NCBI GenBank assembly: GCA_028690725.1
Contig: JAQVAR010000007.1
Coordinates: 1 to 20,368, forward strand
Source of the DNA: Candidatus Iainarchaeum sp.
GTDB taxonomy: Archaea > Iainarchaeota > Iainarchaeia > Iainarchaeales > JAAZKV01
Direction: 5' to 3'
DNA length: 20,368 nucleotides
Positions 5,947 to 12,490 of the stretch are shown piece after piece. Every line of letters starts with the position of its first letter. Position 1 is the first letter of the stretch. The notes beneath the pieces are model-generated. The model had not been told where the DNA came from. It did not search any database and was given only the letters and a program-made list of their open reading frames with translations. Position numbers and translations under genes: made by a program.

Positions 5947-6918
5947 ATGGATTATGATAGGATAATTAATGCAACTTATAATTGGTTTTCTTTTTCAAAA
6001 GCTATTTGGTTTGTATTCTTTTTTTGGCTTTCTTTACCAGTATTATTTTTAGTTCCGTTTGCTTTTGAATCTGGTTTTTTTTATTATAATTTTTCTTGGG
6101 CTATTCAAACACTTTATGTAATAACATATTTTTTAGTAATTCTTGGTTTGTTATTATTAACTTGTTTTACTTTGAATAAAAAAAATTGTAATTCTAAAAA
6201 TATTTCTTTTACTCGTTTTATTGATACTGTTTTTTTAGTTTTTTGTGAATTATTTTATGTTTTTATTTGGAATAAAAATAAAAAATATAGGTTTACTCAA
6301 ATTCTTTTAATTTTAGGAACAATTCTTTTGTATTATTATAATTCTATAATAATTTCACAATTTATTTTAGTTTCTCTTTTTATTTTTATTATTTGTTATG
6401 TTGGTCTGATCTTATATAATGCTATAAGAGTTTCTTTTTCATTAGTTATTTTTTATCATAAAGATTGTTCGATAAAAGAAGCTATTAATTTGTCTTGGTA
6501 TTTAACTTATAGTAAATTTTGGCAAGTCTTTTTTAGTTATTTTTTTAATATTGCTTCTGTTGTAGTTATTTTTATTATTATTAGTATTGTTCTTGGGGCA
6601 TTATCAAATTTACTTTTAATAAATTATTTAACATTGTCCTTGTCTTATAGATTAGCAATGACCTTTGCAACATTGTTTGCTTTGGCACCAGCATTAGTTG
6701 GTTATTATTTTGGTTTTATGGAAACATATTTGCAATTAAATCAACAATATGAATCTAATAATAGGATAAAGCGTGTCCTAGCAAGTAAAATAAATAAACC
6801 TTCTGTTGTAATAAAGAAAAAAAATGTTGCTAACAAAAATATTTTAAAGAAGAAAACTAAAAAGAAAAAATTAGTGAAAAAAAAGTTGCGTGTTAAAAAA
6901 TCAAATCGAAAAAAATAA
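5947..6918 (+). CDS. Multi-pass membrane protein with a lysine-rich tail
   Basis: Unrecognised 323-residue integral membrane protein. About six hydrophobic segments are visible: roughly residues 18-38, 50-73, 93-108, 115-130, 132-155, 195-225 and 235-255 (the last ones partly merged). The connecting stretch YHKDCSIKEAINLSWYLTYSKFWQ resembles the loop between helices of GlpQ-MD/DUF-type membrane domains that begin with 'ai..Sw.l', but I would not name a family. The final ~55 residues are almost all Lys/Arg/Asn (KKTKKKKLVKKKLRVKK), presumably cytoplasmic and perhaps binding RNA, ribosomes or lipid head groups. It has its own promoter and ends 8 bases before the orphan tRNA half on the other strand. 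Confidence 0.75.
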   Translation: MDYDRIINATYNWFSFSKAIWFVFFFWLSLPVLFLVPFAFESGFFYYNFSWAIQTLYVITYFLVILGLLLLTCFTLNKKNCNSKNISFTRFIDTVFLVFCELFYVFIWNKNKKYRFTQILLILGTILLYYYNSIIISQFILVSLFIFIICYVGLILYNAIRVSFSLVIFYHKDCSIKEAINLSWYLTYSKFWQVFFSYFFNIASVVVIFIIISIVLGALSNLLLINYLTLSLSYRLAMTFATLFALAPALVGYYFGFMETYLQLNQQYESNNRIKRVLASKINKPSVVIKKKNVANKNILKKKTKKKKLVKKKLRVKKSNRKK

Positions 6919-6926
6919 TTTTTTTA

Positions 6927-6961
6927 TGCGACTGCCGGGAATTGAACCCGGGCCTCGTCCT
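6927..6961 (-). tRNA. Orphan 3' half of a tRNA-Gly (probably GCC)
   Basis: On the minus strand: A38, anticodon-stem 3' strand GGACG, variable AGGC, T-arm CCGGG-TTCAATT-CCCGG, acceptor 3' strand CAGTCGC, discriminator A at 6927. It is 35 bases long, exactly like the 3' exons of the two intron-containing tRNA-Gly genes nearby. The bases just before it (GCAA then TA) would form a four-base-pair central bulge-helix-bulge helix with an anticodon loop TTGC, i.e. anticodon starting GC, fitting Gly(GCC). The required 5' half (GCGACTG ... CGTCC) is not found upstream within reach nor by eye anywhere in the window. It is either a trans-split tRNA half or a relic. Confidence 0.7.
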
Positions 6962-6989
6962 TATTGCAAACTTGTTTTTTATTAAACTT

Positions 6990-7014
6990 TTTGCCGTGGC
7001 ATAGCGCTTACAAT
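6990..7014. other. GC-richer pseudopalindromic element
   Basis: Between the orphan tRNA half and the endonuclease gene lies TTTTGCCGTGGCATAGCG followed by CTTAC, clearly richer in G+C than its surroundings. It contains TGCC-GT-GGCA and the palindrome AGCGCT. It could be the pairing leader of a split-tRNA 3' half, an endonuclease recognition site, or a tRNA remnant; the sequence alone does not decide. Confidence 0.4.
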
Positions 7015-7026
7015 AAATATTTATTT
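7012..7026 (+). promoter_or_regulatory. TATA-like element before the endonuclease gene
   Basis: AATAAATATTTATTT lies 21-35 bases before the ATG at 7047, consistent with a leaderless transcript of the endonuclease from its own promoter. In such an A/T-rich region this is only suggestive. Confidence 0.35.
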
Positions 7027-7046
7027 GTGTTTTTTTTATTTTTCTA

Positions 7047-7949
7047 ATGGAAGAATTATTTTTGAATTTGTGCAATGGTCAACAAAAAAAATTACTTAGT
7101 TATTTTAAAAATAAAATGAAAATTACTTGGGTTGAGATGGCAAAAATTTTAAGGGTTAATCGTAGCATGATATTTTTTTATTGTAATGATTCTTGTAAAA
7201 TGCCTTTAAATAAAATAAGAAAACTTTGTTTTGTTTCAAATGATAATATAGAAAATTTTAATTTAAATTGTGTTTTAATTTCGCATGGGATTAAAAATAT
7301 TAATTTTCCTAAAAAAAATAAATATCTTGCAGAATTTTTTGGGATTCTGTTTGGAGATGGGTGTATTTCAAAAAATAATTATTCAGTTTATATTACTTGT
7401 GATGCTTTTTTAGATTATTTATATATTAAAGAAATTGTTTTTTGGTTTTTTGTTGATTTATTTGGTGTTTTTCCAAAAATAAGATTTCAAAAAGGAGCAA
7501 TCCATTGTTGGGTTTATTCAAAAAAATTATTTAACTTTTTTTCAAAAAATAATAGTTTTCCTGTGGGTAAAAAGAAAAACAAATTAGTTATTCCTTTTTG
7601 GATTAAGAATAACGAGGAAAATTCAATTGCGTTTATTAGAGGTTTATTTGATACTGATGGGGGTGTTCACAAACATCATGTTAATTCAATACAATTAGGT
7701 TTTACTAGTAATAGCCCAAATTTTTTAAAGCAAGTTTATTTTTTGATGAAAAATATTGGACTTAATCCTAAAATGGGAAAAAATGACATTTGGTTTTTTG
7801 GAGATTCAGCCATAGACTTTTTTAAAATAGTTAAACCAAAAAATGAAAAGCATTTGTTTAAATTTAACAAATTTATTAATTTTGGAAAAGTTCCTTTATC
7901 AAGAGACTTATATGCGGGCGCTGGGATTCGAACCCAAGTTACAGCCTAA
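7047..7949 (+). CDS. LAGLIDADG homing endonuclease with N-terminal helix-turn-helix
   Basis: DNA endonuclease of the two-motif (monomeric) LAGLIDADG class. An XRE-like helix-turn-helix occupies about residues 25-60 (ITWVEMAKILRVNRSMIFFY). The two LAGLIDADG helices are LAEFFGILFGDG (94-105, acid D104) and FIRGLFDTDGG (196-206, acid D204), so both catalytic acids are present. The ~90-residue spacing fits two half-domains. The gene lies on the opposite strand to the tRNA genes on both sides, so it is free-standing rather than read from a tRNA intron. Its last 12 codons (YAGAGIRTQVTA) and TAA are antisense to the 3' exon of tRNA-Gly(GCC), suggesting the original stop was lost or the gene joined this site secondarily. 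Confidence 0.88.
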   Translation: MEELFLNLCNGQQKKLLSYFKNKMKITWVEMAKILRVNRSMIFFYCNDSCKMPLNKIRKLCFVSNDNIENFNLNCVLISHGIKNINFPKKNKYLAEFFGILFGDGCISKNNYSVYITCDAFLDYLYIKEIVFWFFVDLFGVFPKIRFQKGAIHCWVYSKKLFNFFSKNNSFPVGKKKNKLVIPFWIKNNEENSIAFIRGLFDTDGGVHKHHVNSIQLGFTSNSPNFLKQVYFLMKNIGLNPKMGKNDIWFFGDSAIDFFKIVKPKNEKHLFKFNKFINFGKVPLSRDLYAGAGIRTQVTA

Positions 7950-8029
7950 TTGTAACTCGCTTTTTTCAACGAGTGTTTTTTCTAATTCTTTTGGCAAGGA
8001 TGTGTAATAACCAACTATACCACGCCCGC
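7913..8029 (-). tRNA. tRNA-Gly(GCC) with a 44-nt intron
   Basis: Minus-strand cloverleaf: acceptor GCGGGCG pairs perfectly with CGCCCGC, D-arm GTATAGTTGGTTATTAC, anticodon stem CATCC with GGCTG (one mismatch, T29 against C41), loop TTGCCAA (anticodon GCC), variable TAAC, T-arm TTGGG-TTCGAAT-CCCAG, discriminator A at 7913. Exon 1 is 8029-7992, intron 7991-7948 between positions 37 and 38, exon 2 7947-7913. The intron carries a hairpin ACTCG/CGAGT. The endonuclease gene runs antisense into exon 2 and its TAA spans the exon-intron junction. The stem mismatch lowers certainty slightly. Confidence 0.88.
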
Positions 8030-8102
8030 AATATTTTTTTTACAATATTTCTAATATTGTCTTAGATATGATTGTTTTTTGGAATGTTTTTAAATTATTC
8101 TA

Positions 8103-9824
8103 TCAAACATATTTTTTTCTTGTTGCAAATAATATTAATAAAATAATTGCTATTATTGGTAACATTGCAAAAATCATTATTTCAATAATATTTATTTGTT
8201 CAAATAATGATTGTTTTTCTGTTTCAATTTCTTGTGTTATTGTTGTTTCTTTTGTTTTTGTGTCTTCTATTTGAATAATTTTTTGTATTGCTTGGTATAT
8301 TTTTTGAGAATATTGTTCTGTTGGGGTAATTATTTTTATTAAATAAGTATTGTTATCTGATTCAATTTCTTTTCTTATCCACACGTTTTGAAATGCCCCA
8401 ATTTTATAATCACTGTTTGAATCATTGATTGTTATTTTTATTTCTTCTTCTTTATTTGTATTGTTTGAAATGTTTACTTCAAATCTCATTTTGTCTACTG
8501 TGCTTATTGGAGTAATATCTTTTACTATTACTTCTCCATTATGTTTTTCTTCTGAAGGAGTTATTTCAAAATTTATGGTGTGTGGTTCTGTTAAACTATT
8601 AAATGTTAATTGTCCTGATGCAATTTCATTGTTTTTTAAATCTATTTTTGGGTACACTTTAAAAACCATTTTTCCTTTTTCTCCTCCTTTTAATGAAATT
8701 GATTTTGTTTTGTCGTAAAAGAATATGTTTGAATTATATTTTTTATAAAATTCTATGCTATCATAATTTGTTAGTATTTTTACTGGAATTGTTAGTAATC
8801 CATTTGTTTTATTTGTTACTTCAATTTCAATTTCATTCCATTGATTTGCTTTTAATTTTTTTTCATTCCATTTTAAGTCAATATGTGAGAAAAACTTTTT
8901 TGAATTTATTTGTACTTCTGGAAGGGTTTGTGTTTGAAAAGTTATGCTTGCGTTGGAAGGAAATATTGCTTTTGCTTGTGATAAAGTTATATCTGTAAAA
9001 GAACCCATTTTTATGTGTGTTCCGTCAACAAATCCTGCTTCTCTAAATGTTGGGTCTGATGGTATCCAACCATAATTTTCGTGGTATGCTTCTAGCCAAG
9101 CGTGGTTTCCCCATTCTAATCCATCAAAGGTTACTCCTATTACTAGTCTTGTTGGAATATTTTTTGCTCTTAATAACGATGCTGCTAAATTTGCAAATTC
9201 ATCACAAACACCTTTTTTTGATAATAGTGTATCAATTGCAGATTTTTGTAATAAATAATATTGATAAAATTCTTCTCCTTGTGCATATTCAACGTAATCG
9301 TTAACCCAAAAAATTGTTTGATTTAATATTTCAGTAAAATTATTGTTTATTAGTTTGTTACTTGCTATTGTGAGAATTTCTGTTGAAGTGCTTTCAATAA
9401 GTTCGCTTCTTTGTGTAAAATTTTTTATATTTTCTGGGTAATTCCCTATATTAATATCTTCTATTTTGTGTAATAATGCTGTTGTTTGTACTTGTGCAAT
9501 TATTTCGTAATTAAATTCTCCGTTTTCAGTTATTCTAAATTTTATATGTTTGTTATCAAATTCGTCAAAAACATATTCTGGGTAAATTGTTTTATTGTTA
9601 ATATATAATGCTTCTTTTAAAATTCTTACTTTTTGAAATTCTGTTTCTTTAAAGGTTATTGTTTGAAAAGTAACTTCTTGGCCTTCTTCTAAGTTAGATA
9701 CTTCTCCAAATCCATAAATTTTTATGTTGGCGTCTAATTCGTTAATTGTTGTTGGATAAAAGCTTTCTGCAAAAACAATTGTTATTATCAAAAAGATAAA
9801 AAGAATTATTATAATTTTTCGCAT
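8103..9824 (-). CDS. Membrane-anchored extracellular transglutaminase-like protein
   Basis: 573-residue predicted surface protein. Residues 1-19 form a signal peptide (MRKIIIILFIFLIITIVFA). A transglutaminase-like (papain-fold) domain around 150-265 has the full Cys-His-Asp set: C207 in KKGVCDEFANL, H241 in GNHAWLEAY and D257 in WIPSDPTF. Residues ~310-535 look like beta-sandwich modules, rich in Asn-x-Ser/Thr sequons. A C-terminal membrane segment (about 546-567, IMIFAMLPIIAIILLILF) is followed by RKK, giving N-out/C-in anchoring. Likely roles are cross-linking or proteolysis of surface proteins; the substrate is unknown. It stands alone between tRNA-Gly(GCC) and tRNA-Val on the same strand. 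Confidence 0.88.
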   Translation of the reverse strand: MRKIIIILFIFLIITIVFAESFYPTTINELDANIKIYGFGEVSNLEEGQEVTFQTITFKETEFQKVRILKEALYINNKTIYPEYVFDEFDNKHIKFRITENGEFNYEIIAQVQTTALLHKIEDINIGNYPENIKNFTQRSELIESTSTEILTIASNKLINNNFTEILNQTIFWVNDYVEYAQGEEFYQYYLLQKSAIDTLLSKKGVCDEFANLAASLLRAKNIPTRLVIGVTFDGLEWGNHAWLEAYHENYGWIPSDPTFREAGFVDGTHIKMGSFTDITLSQAKAIFPSNASITFQTQTLPEVQINSKKFFSHIDLKWNEKKLKANQWNEIEIEVTNKTNGLLTIPVKILTNYDSIEFYKKYNSNIFFYDKTKSISLKGGEKGKMVFKVYPKIDLKNNEIASGQLTFNSLTEPHTINFEITPSEEKHNGEVIVKDITPISTVDKMRFEVNISNNTNKEEEIKITINDSNSDYKIGAFQNVWIRKEIESDNNTYLIKIITPTEQYSQKIYQAIQKIIQIEDTKTKETTITQEIETEKQSLFEQINIIEIMIFAMLPIIAIILLILFATRKKYV

Positions 9825-9877
9825 TATTAATTATTGTTTTTGCCCTTTTTATTTTTTTGTCTTATCTTTTTTTTTAA

Positions 9878-9950
9878 TGGGCCGAGGCGGATTCGAACCG
9901 CCGATTCTTACCTTGTAAGGGTAATGTCATAGCCGCTAGACCACCGGCCC
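9878..9950 (-). tRNA. tRNA-Val(UAC)
   Basis: Intronless 73-base cloverleaf on the minus strand: acceptor GGGCCGG with TCGGCCC (one G-T), D-arm GTCTAGCGGCTATGAC, anticodon stem TTACC/GGTAA with loop CTTACAA (anticodon TAC), variable GAATC, T-arm GGCGG-TTCGAAT-CCGCC, discriminator A. It sits 53 bases upstream of the transglutaminase-like gene on the same strand. A 6-bp hairpin (GAGTAC/GTACTC, 9971-9987) lies just upstream of it. Confidence 0.97.
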
Positions 9951-10120
9951 ATTTTAATTAATATTCTTTTGAGTACTTTTGGTACTCTTATTGAGCTAAA
10001 AAATTTATTCAACAGTTTCTTTTTAAACCTTAAGCTTTTTTATAACTTACAATTTTTTATTGTCTTGTTTTAAATGTTCTTTTGCTTTATTTTTGGTTTT
10101 GTATTGTTTATTGCTTTTTA

Positions 10121-10138
10121 CGAAGCTTTAAATATAAG
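10121..10138 (+). promoter_or_regulatory. Strong BRE/TATA element before the 10167 gene
   Basis: CGAAGCTTTAAATATAAG is one of the best promoter matches in the window. Transcription would begin about 10155-10160, leaving a short leader that contains AGGTG just before the TTG at 10167. This would exclude a start at the upstream ATG (10074), which lies before the promoter. Confidence 0.5.
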
Positions 10139-10166
10139 TTTTTGTTTTATTAATCTAGGTGATACT

Positions 10167-10646
10167 TTGAAAAAAATTGTTTTATTCAAGATTGGTTCAA
10201 AGAGTGCTCAACTTCCAAGATTGGTTGGTGCTTTTTTAATAGTAATTTCTATTTTAATGTTAATTCAATCAGGCGCTGTAATGTTTGATTCGTGGACTGC
10301 GGTTAAAGAATTTAATGTTTGTATTGATAAAGCATATAGTATTGAAGGAGAAGTTCAAGGTTTGGATGCAATCCTTTCAGAATTAAAATATCAGGATTGT
10401 AAAAATTCTCTTTATCAAATAACCGGTGCACAGGTGACTGGGGGCAAAATGTATCTTACTTCAAGACAATTTTGGACTGCTTTTACTACTCCTGTTAGTA
10501 TTTTCTTTGTTTGGGCAATAATTTTCTTATTTGCATTGTTCTTATTTAACTCTTCTTCAATAGTTGTTCCTGTTGAACAAATAGAAATTCCATTAAACAA
10601 GAATAATTCGTTGAAAAGAATTTTTAAATCTAAAAAGAAAAAATAA
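10167..10646 (+). CDS. Small two-helix membrane protein, unknown family
   Basis: Unrecognised protein of 159 residues from the preferred TTG start at 10167, which is preceded by AGGTG and a strong TATA element. The same frame is open back to an ATG at 10074 (190 residues), adding a hydrophobic N-terminus. In the short form a basic N-terminus leads to a membrane helix (about 20-42, LVGAFLIVISILMLIQSGAV), an external domain with two cysteines (in FNVCIDKAYS and YQDCKNSLYQ, probably a disulfide), a second helix (about 110-132, SIFFVWAIIFLFALFLF) and a short Lys-rich cytoplasmic tail. It is followed directly by a hairpin terminator. Confidence 0.72.
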   Translation: MKKIVLFKIGSKSAQLPRLVGAFLIVISILMLIQSGAVMFDSWTAVKEFNVCIDKAYSIEGEVQGLDAILSELKYQDCKNSLYQITGAQVTGGKMYLTSRQFWTAFTTPVSIFFVWAIIFLFALFLFNSSSIVVPVEQIEIPLNKNNSLKRIFKSKKKK

Positions 10647-10680
10647 AATAGGGTTTTTTCCTATTTTATTTTCATTTTTT
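10642..10680 (+). terminator. Hairpin plus T-run after the 10167 gene
   Basis: A perfect 11-bp inverted repeat (AATAAAATAGG at 10642-10652, CCTATTTTATT at 10660-10670, loop GTTTTTT) includes the stop codon and is followed by a T-rich run to 10680. It lies between two converging genes (this membrane protein and dnaG) and could act on both strands. Confidence 0.65.
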
Positions 10681-10681
10681 T

Positions 10682-12076
10682 TTACATTGTTAATATATTA
10701 ATTTTTTCTGATTTTGCAGAACCTTTTTTTACTCCAATAATATTTTTTATATTGTTTTTTTCTGCTGTTTCTATTAGTCTTTTTGTTATTATTCCGTCAA
10801 ATATTATTGTAGTTATTTTTTTTCTGCTTTTTTCTATTGTTGGTATTATTTCTTTTATTTGTATATCTTTGATTTTTTTGTTTTTTTCATCATAAAATCT
10901 TGCTTTAGAACTTCCTTTTATTTTTTCAAAATCTTTTTTTATTGATTCAATTTCTTTTATTTCTTTTTTTTGTTCTAATGGTTTTTTTGTTATTGTTTCT
11001 TTTTGTATTGTTTGTGTTTGTATTTCTTCTTTTTTTATTTCATTAATTGGTTTTGGTCTATAATTTCCTTTGAATGGGTCAAAATTTCTTTGTTCAAAAG
11101 GTCTTTCATTTCTATTTGTATTCCAATTGTTATAATTGTTTCTTCTGTTATCATATCTTTCGTTTCTATTATTTCTATTAAATTTGTTATAATTGTTATT
11201 TGTTCTATAATTGTTATAGTTTGGTCTTTGTTCATAATTTTGATATGAATTATTTTTTCCTCGTAGATAATCGCTTGTTGGAATTTTTCGTTTTAATGCT
11301 TGTAATATTTCTTTTTGTGCTAGTTCTTCAACTTCTTTTCCATCTGGAGCTTTTGCAATAAAATCAATGTTTGCTAATGCTGCTAATTTTTTTGCGTTTA
11401 ATTCTCCTCCTCTGTCACCATCTATAAGTAATGTTACTGTTTTTTGTTTGCACAATTCTATTAATGCTCTTTCAATATTGCTTCCATTCATTGCTACAGC
11501 ATTTTTTATTCCATAACTTAATAATTTTATTACATCTGCTCTTCCTTCAACAATTATTATTTCTTTGTTCATTTTTGCTTCTGGGCCTGCGGGTAAACCA
11601 TTTAAACTTATTATTTTTGCTGTTCTTATTTGGCTTTTTATGTTGTCTGCAATTTCTGCCGTTTCTATTCCTTCAAATTTTTGCATTCTGTTTAATAATT
11701 GTTTTGCTCTATCTGTAATAACTTCTCTTTTTTCTTTTCTTGTATCAGTTATTTTTAGTACTTTTACTATTGTGTCACATGGACCAACTTTTTCTACTGT
11801 TTCTATTGTTGCTGCTAAAATACTTGTTTTTATTTGGTCTAATGAACTTGGGATTATTATTTCTCCACTAGTTTTTCCTTTTGATTTGTTTACAATTATT
11901 TCTATTCTACCTATTTTTCCTGCTTGTTGTAATTCTTTTAAATCCATATCTTCTCCTAACAAGCCTTCACTTTGCCCAAATATTGCGCCTATTATATCTG
12001 GTTTTTCAACTACTCCATCAACTTCATATGTTGCTTTTATTTCATATTTTATAGTATTTAAATATGTTTTTGCCAT
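10682..12076 (-). CDS. dnaG: Archaeal DnaG-type primase / exosome-associated Toprim protein with an Asn/Arg-rich insertion
   Basis: Archaeal DnaG has a Toprim catalytic core and is a stable partner of the RNA exosome in several archaea. The N-terminal domain (1-165) matches the family (DIIGAIFGQSEGLLGEDMDL, GRIEI, GKTSGEI). The Toprim motifs are IVEGRADVI at 175-183 (E177) and DGDRGGEL at 219-226. The C-terminal domain contains TIIFDGIITKRLIETAEKN and IIGVKKGS, as expected. Residues about 274-342 are an Asn/Arg/Tyr-rich low-complexity insertion (NNYNKFNRNNRNERYDNRR), followed by a charged linker. A GGACGTGA Shine-Dalgarno precedes the ATG. DUF167 lies 37 bases upstream, probably in the same transcript. 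Confidence 0.95.
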   Translation of the reverse strand: MAKTYLNTIKYEIKATYEVDGVVEKPDIIGAIFGQSEGLLGEDMDLKELQQAGKIGRIEIIVNKSKGKTSGEIIIPSSLDQIKTSILAATIETVEKVGPCDTIVKVLKITDTRKEKREVITDRAKQLLNRMQKFEGIETAEIADNIKSQIRTAKIISLNGLPAGPEAKMNKEIIIVEGRADVIKLLSYGIKNAVAMNGSNIERALIELCKQKTVTLLIDGDRGGELNAKKLAALANIDFIAKAPDGKEVEELAQKEILQALKRKIPTSDYLRGKNNSYQNYEQRPNYNNYRTNNNYNKFNRNNRNERYDNRRNNYNNWNTNRNERPFEQRNFDPFKGNYRPKPINEIKKEEIQTQTIQKETITKKPLEQKKEIKEIESIKKDFEKIKGSSKARFYDEKNKKIKDIQIKEIIPTIEKSRKKITTIIFDGIITKRLIETAEKNNIKNIIGVKKGSAKSEKINILTM

Positions 12077-12107
12077 TATTTCACGTCCTATTTTTTTTTA
12101 TTTTTTT

Positions 12108-12390
12108 GTAGAATTAGGATTTAATCTTGTTGAATATTTTTTCTTTGCTAGAACAAATTTCAACAACTTTTTTTTTATTTTTTAATCCTGAAAGTATTTT
12201 TACTTCACTTTTAAAGAGTTTTTTTAATTCTTTTATTATCTCTTTATTTGCTTTTCCCTTTTCTGGGTTGCTTTTAATATCAATTAATAATACTTCTTCA
12301 TTTTCGTCCAACTTTAATTGGACACTGGTTTTTCCGGTCGAAACCTTTAATTTCATAACCGTTTTTTCCATTATGAATCCTAATTCCTAC
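12108..12390. repeat. Inverted repeat bracketing the DUF167 gene
   Basis: GTAGAATTAGGATTTA at 12108-12123 and the reverse complement GTAGGAATTAGGATTCA of 12374-12390 match at all but one mismatch and one gap. The left copy covers the DUF167 stop codon and the right copy lies just before its start. The repeats are about 250 bases apart. They could pair in the mRNA or mark a small mobile cassette; chance cannot be excluded in A/T-rich DNA. Confidence 0.4.
12114..12371 (-). CDS. DUF167 / YggU-family protein
   Basis: Small conserved protein of unknown biochemical role, 85 residues. The YggU/UPF0235 pattern is present: an N-terminal strand pair (MKLKVSTGKTS), NPEKGKANKEIIKELKKLF in the middle, then SEVKILSGLKNKKKVVEI, the typical 'K(A)NKEvv..L...f...v.ivsG..sr.K.v.i' arrangement. 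The start at 12371 has a TATA-like element 20-30 bases upstream (12391-12401). It is first in a probable two-gene unit with dnaG. The gene is bracketed by a near-perfect 16-17-base inverted repeat, listed separately. Confidence 0.85.
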   Translation of the reverse strand: MEKTVMKLKVSTGKTSVQLKLDENEEVLLIDIKSNPEKGKANKEIIKELKKLFKSEVKILSGLKNKKKVVEICSSKEKIFNKIKS

Positions 12391-12457
12391 ATAATTTTTT
12401 ATAATGTAAGGGTTTTAAACTTACCTTTTTTATTAAAAATAGTATTTTTTTTACACT

Positions 12458-12469
12458 CTTATTAAATTT
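12458..12469 (+). promoter_or_regulatory. TATA-type promoter of hjc
   Basis: CTTATTAAATTT lies 22-33 bases before the hjc ATG at 12491, with no Shine-Dalgarno between them, consistent with a leaderless transcript. Confidence 0.4.
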
Positions 12470-12490
12470 CTTTTGTAATATTGTTTAATT

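Noticed and set aside
6990..7014. 5' exon of a tRNA-Gly(GCC), suggested by TATGCCAC on the minus strand
   Set aside because: Flanking bases do not pair with GGACG and there is no D-arm before it.
6927..7046. Circularly permuted or ordinary intron-containing tRNA at the orphan half
   Set aside because: No matching 5' half with acceptor GCGACTG and D-arm either upstream or downstream on the minus strand; only the 3' half can be supported.
6893..7075. 60-codon frame on the minus strand over the tRNA half
   Set aside because: It runs through the tRNA T-arm and has a composition unlike the accepted genes; no start signal.
7047..7949. Endonuclease encoded within a tRNA intron
   Set aside because: The gene is on the strand opposite to the tRNAs and extends into a mature tRNA exon; the true introns are only 80 and 44 bases.
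10074..10166. Upstream ATG start (10074) for the small membrane protein
   Set aside because: A strong TATA element at 10121-10138 and an AGGTG before the TTG at 10167 favour the later start, though the longer form is not excluded.
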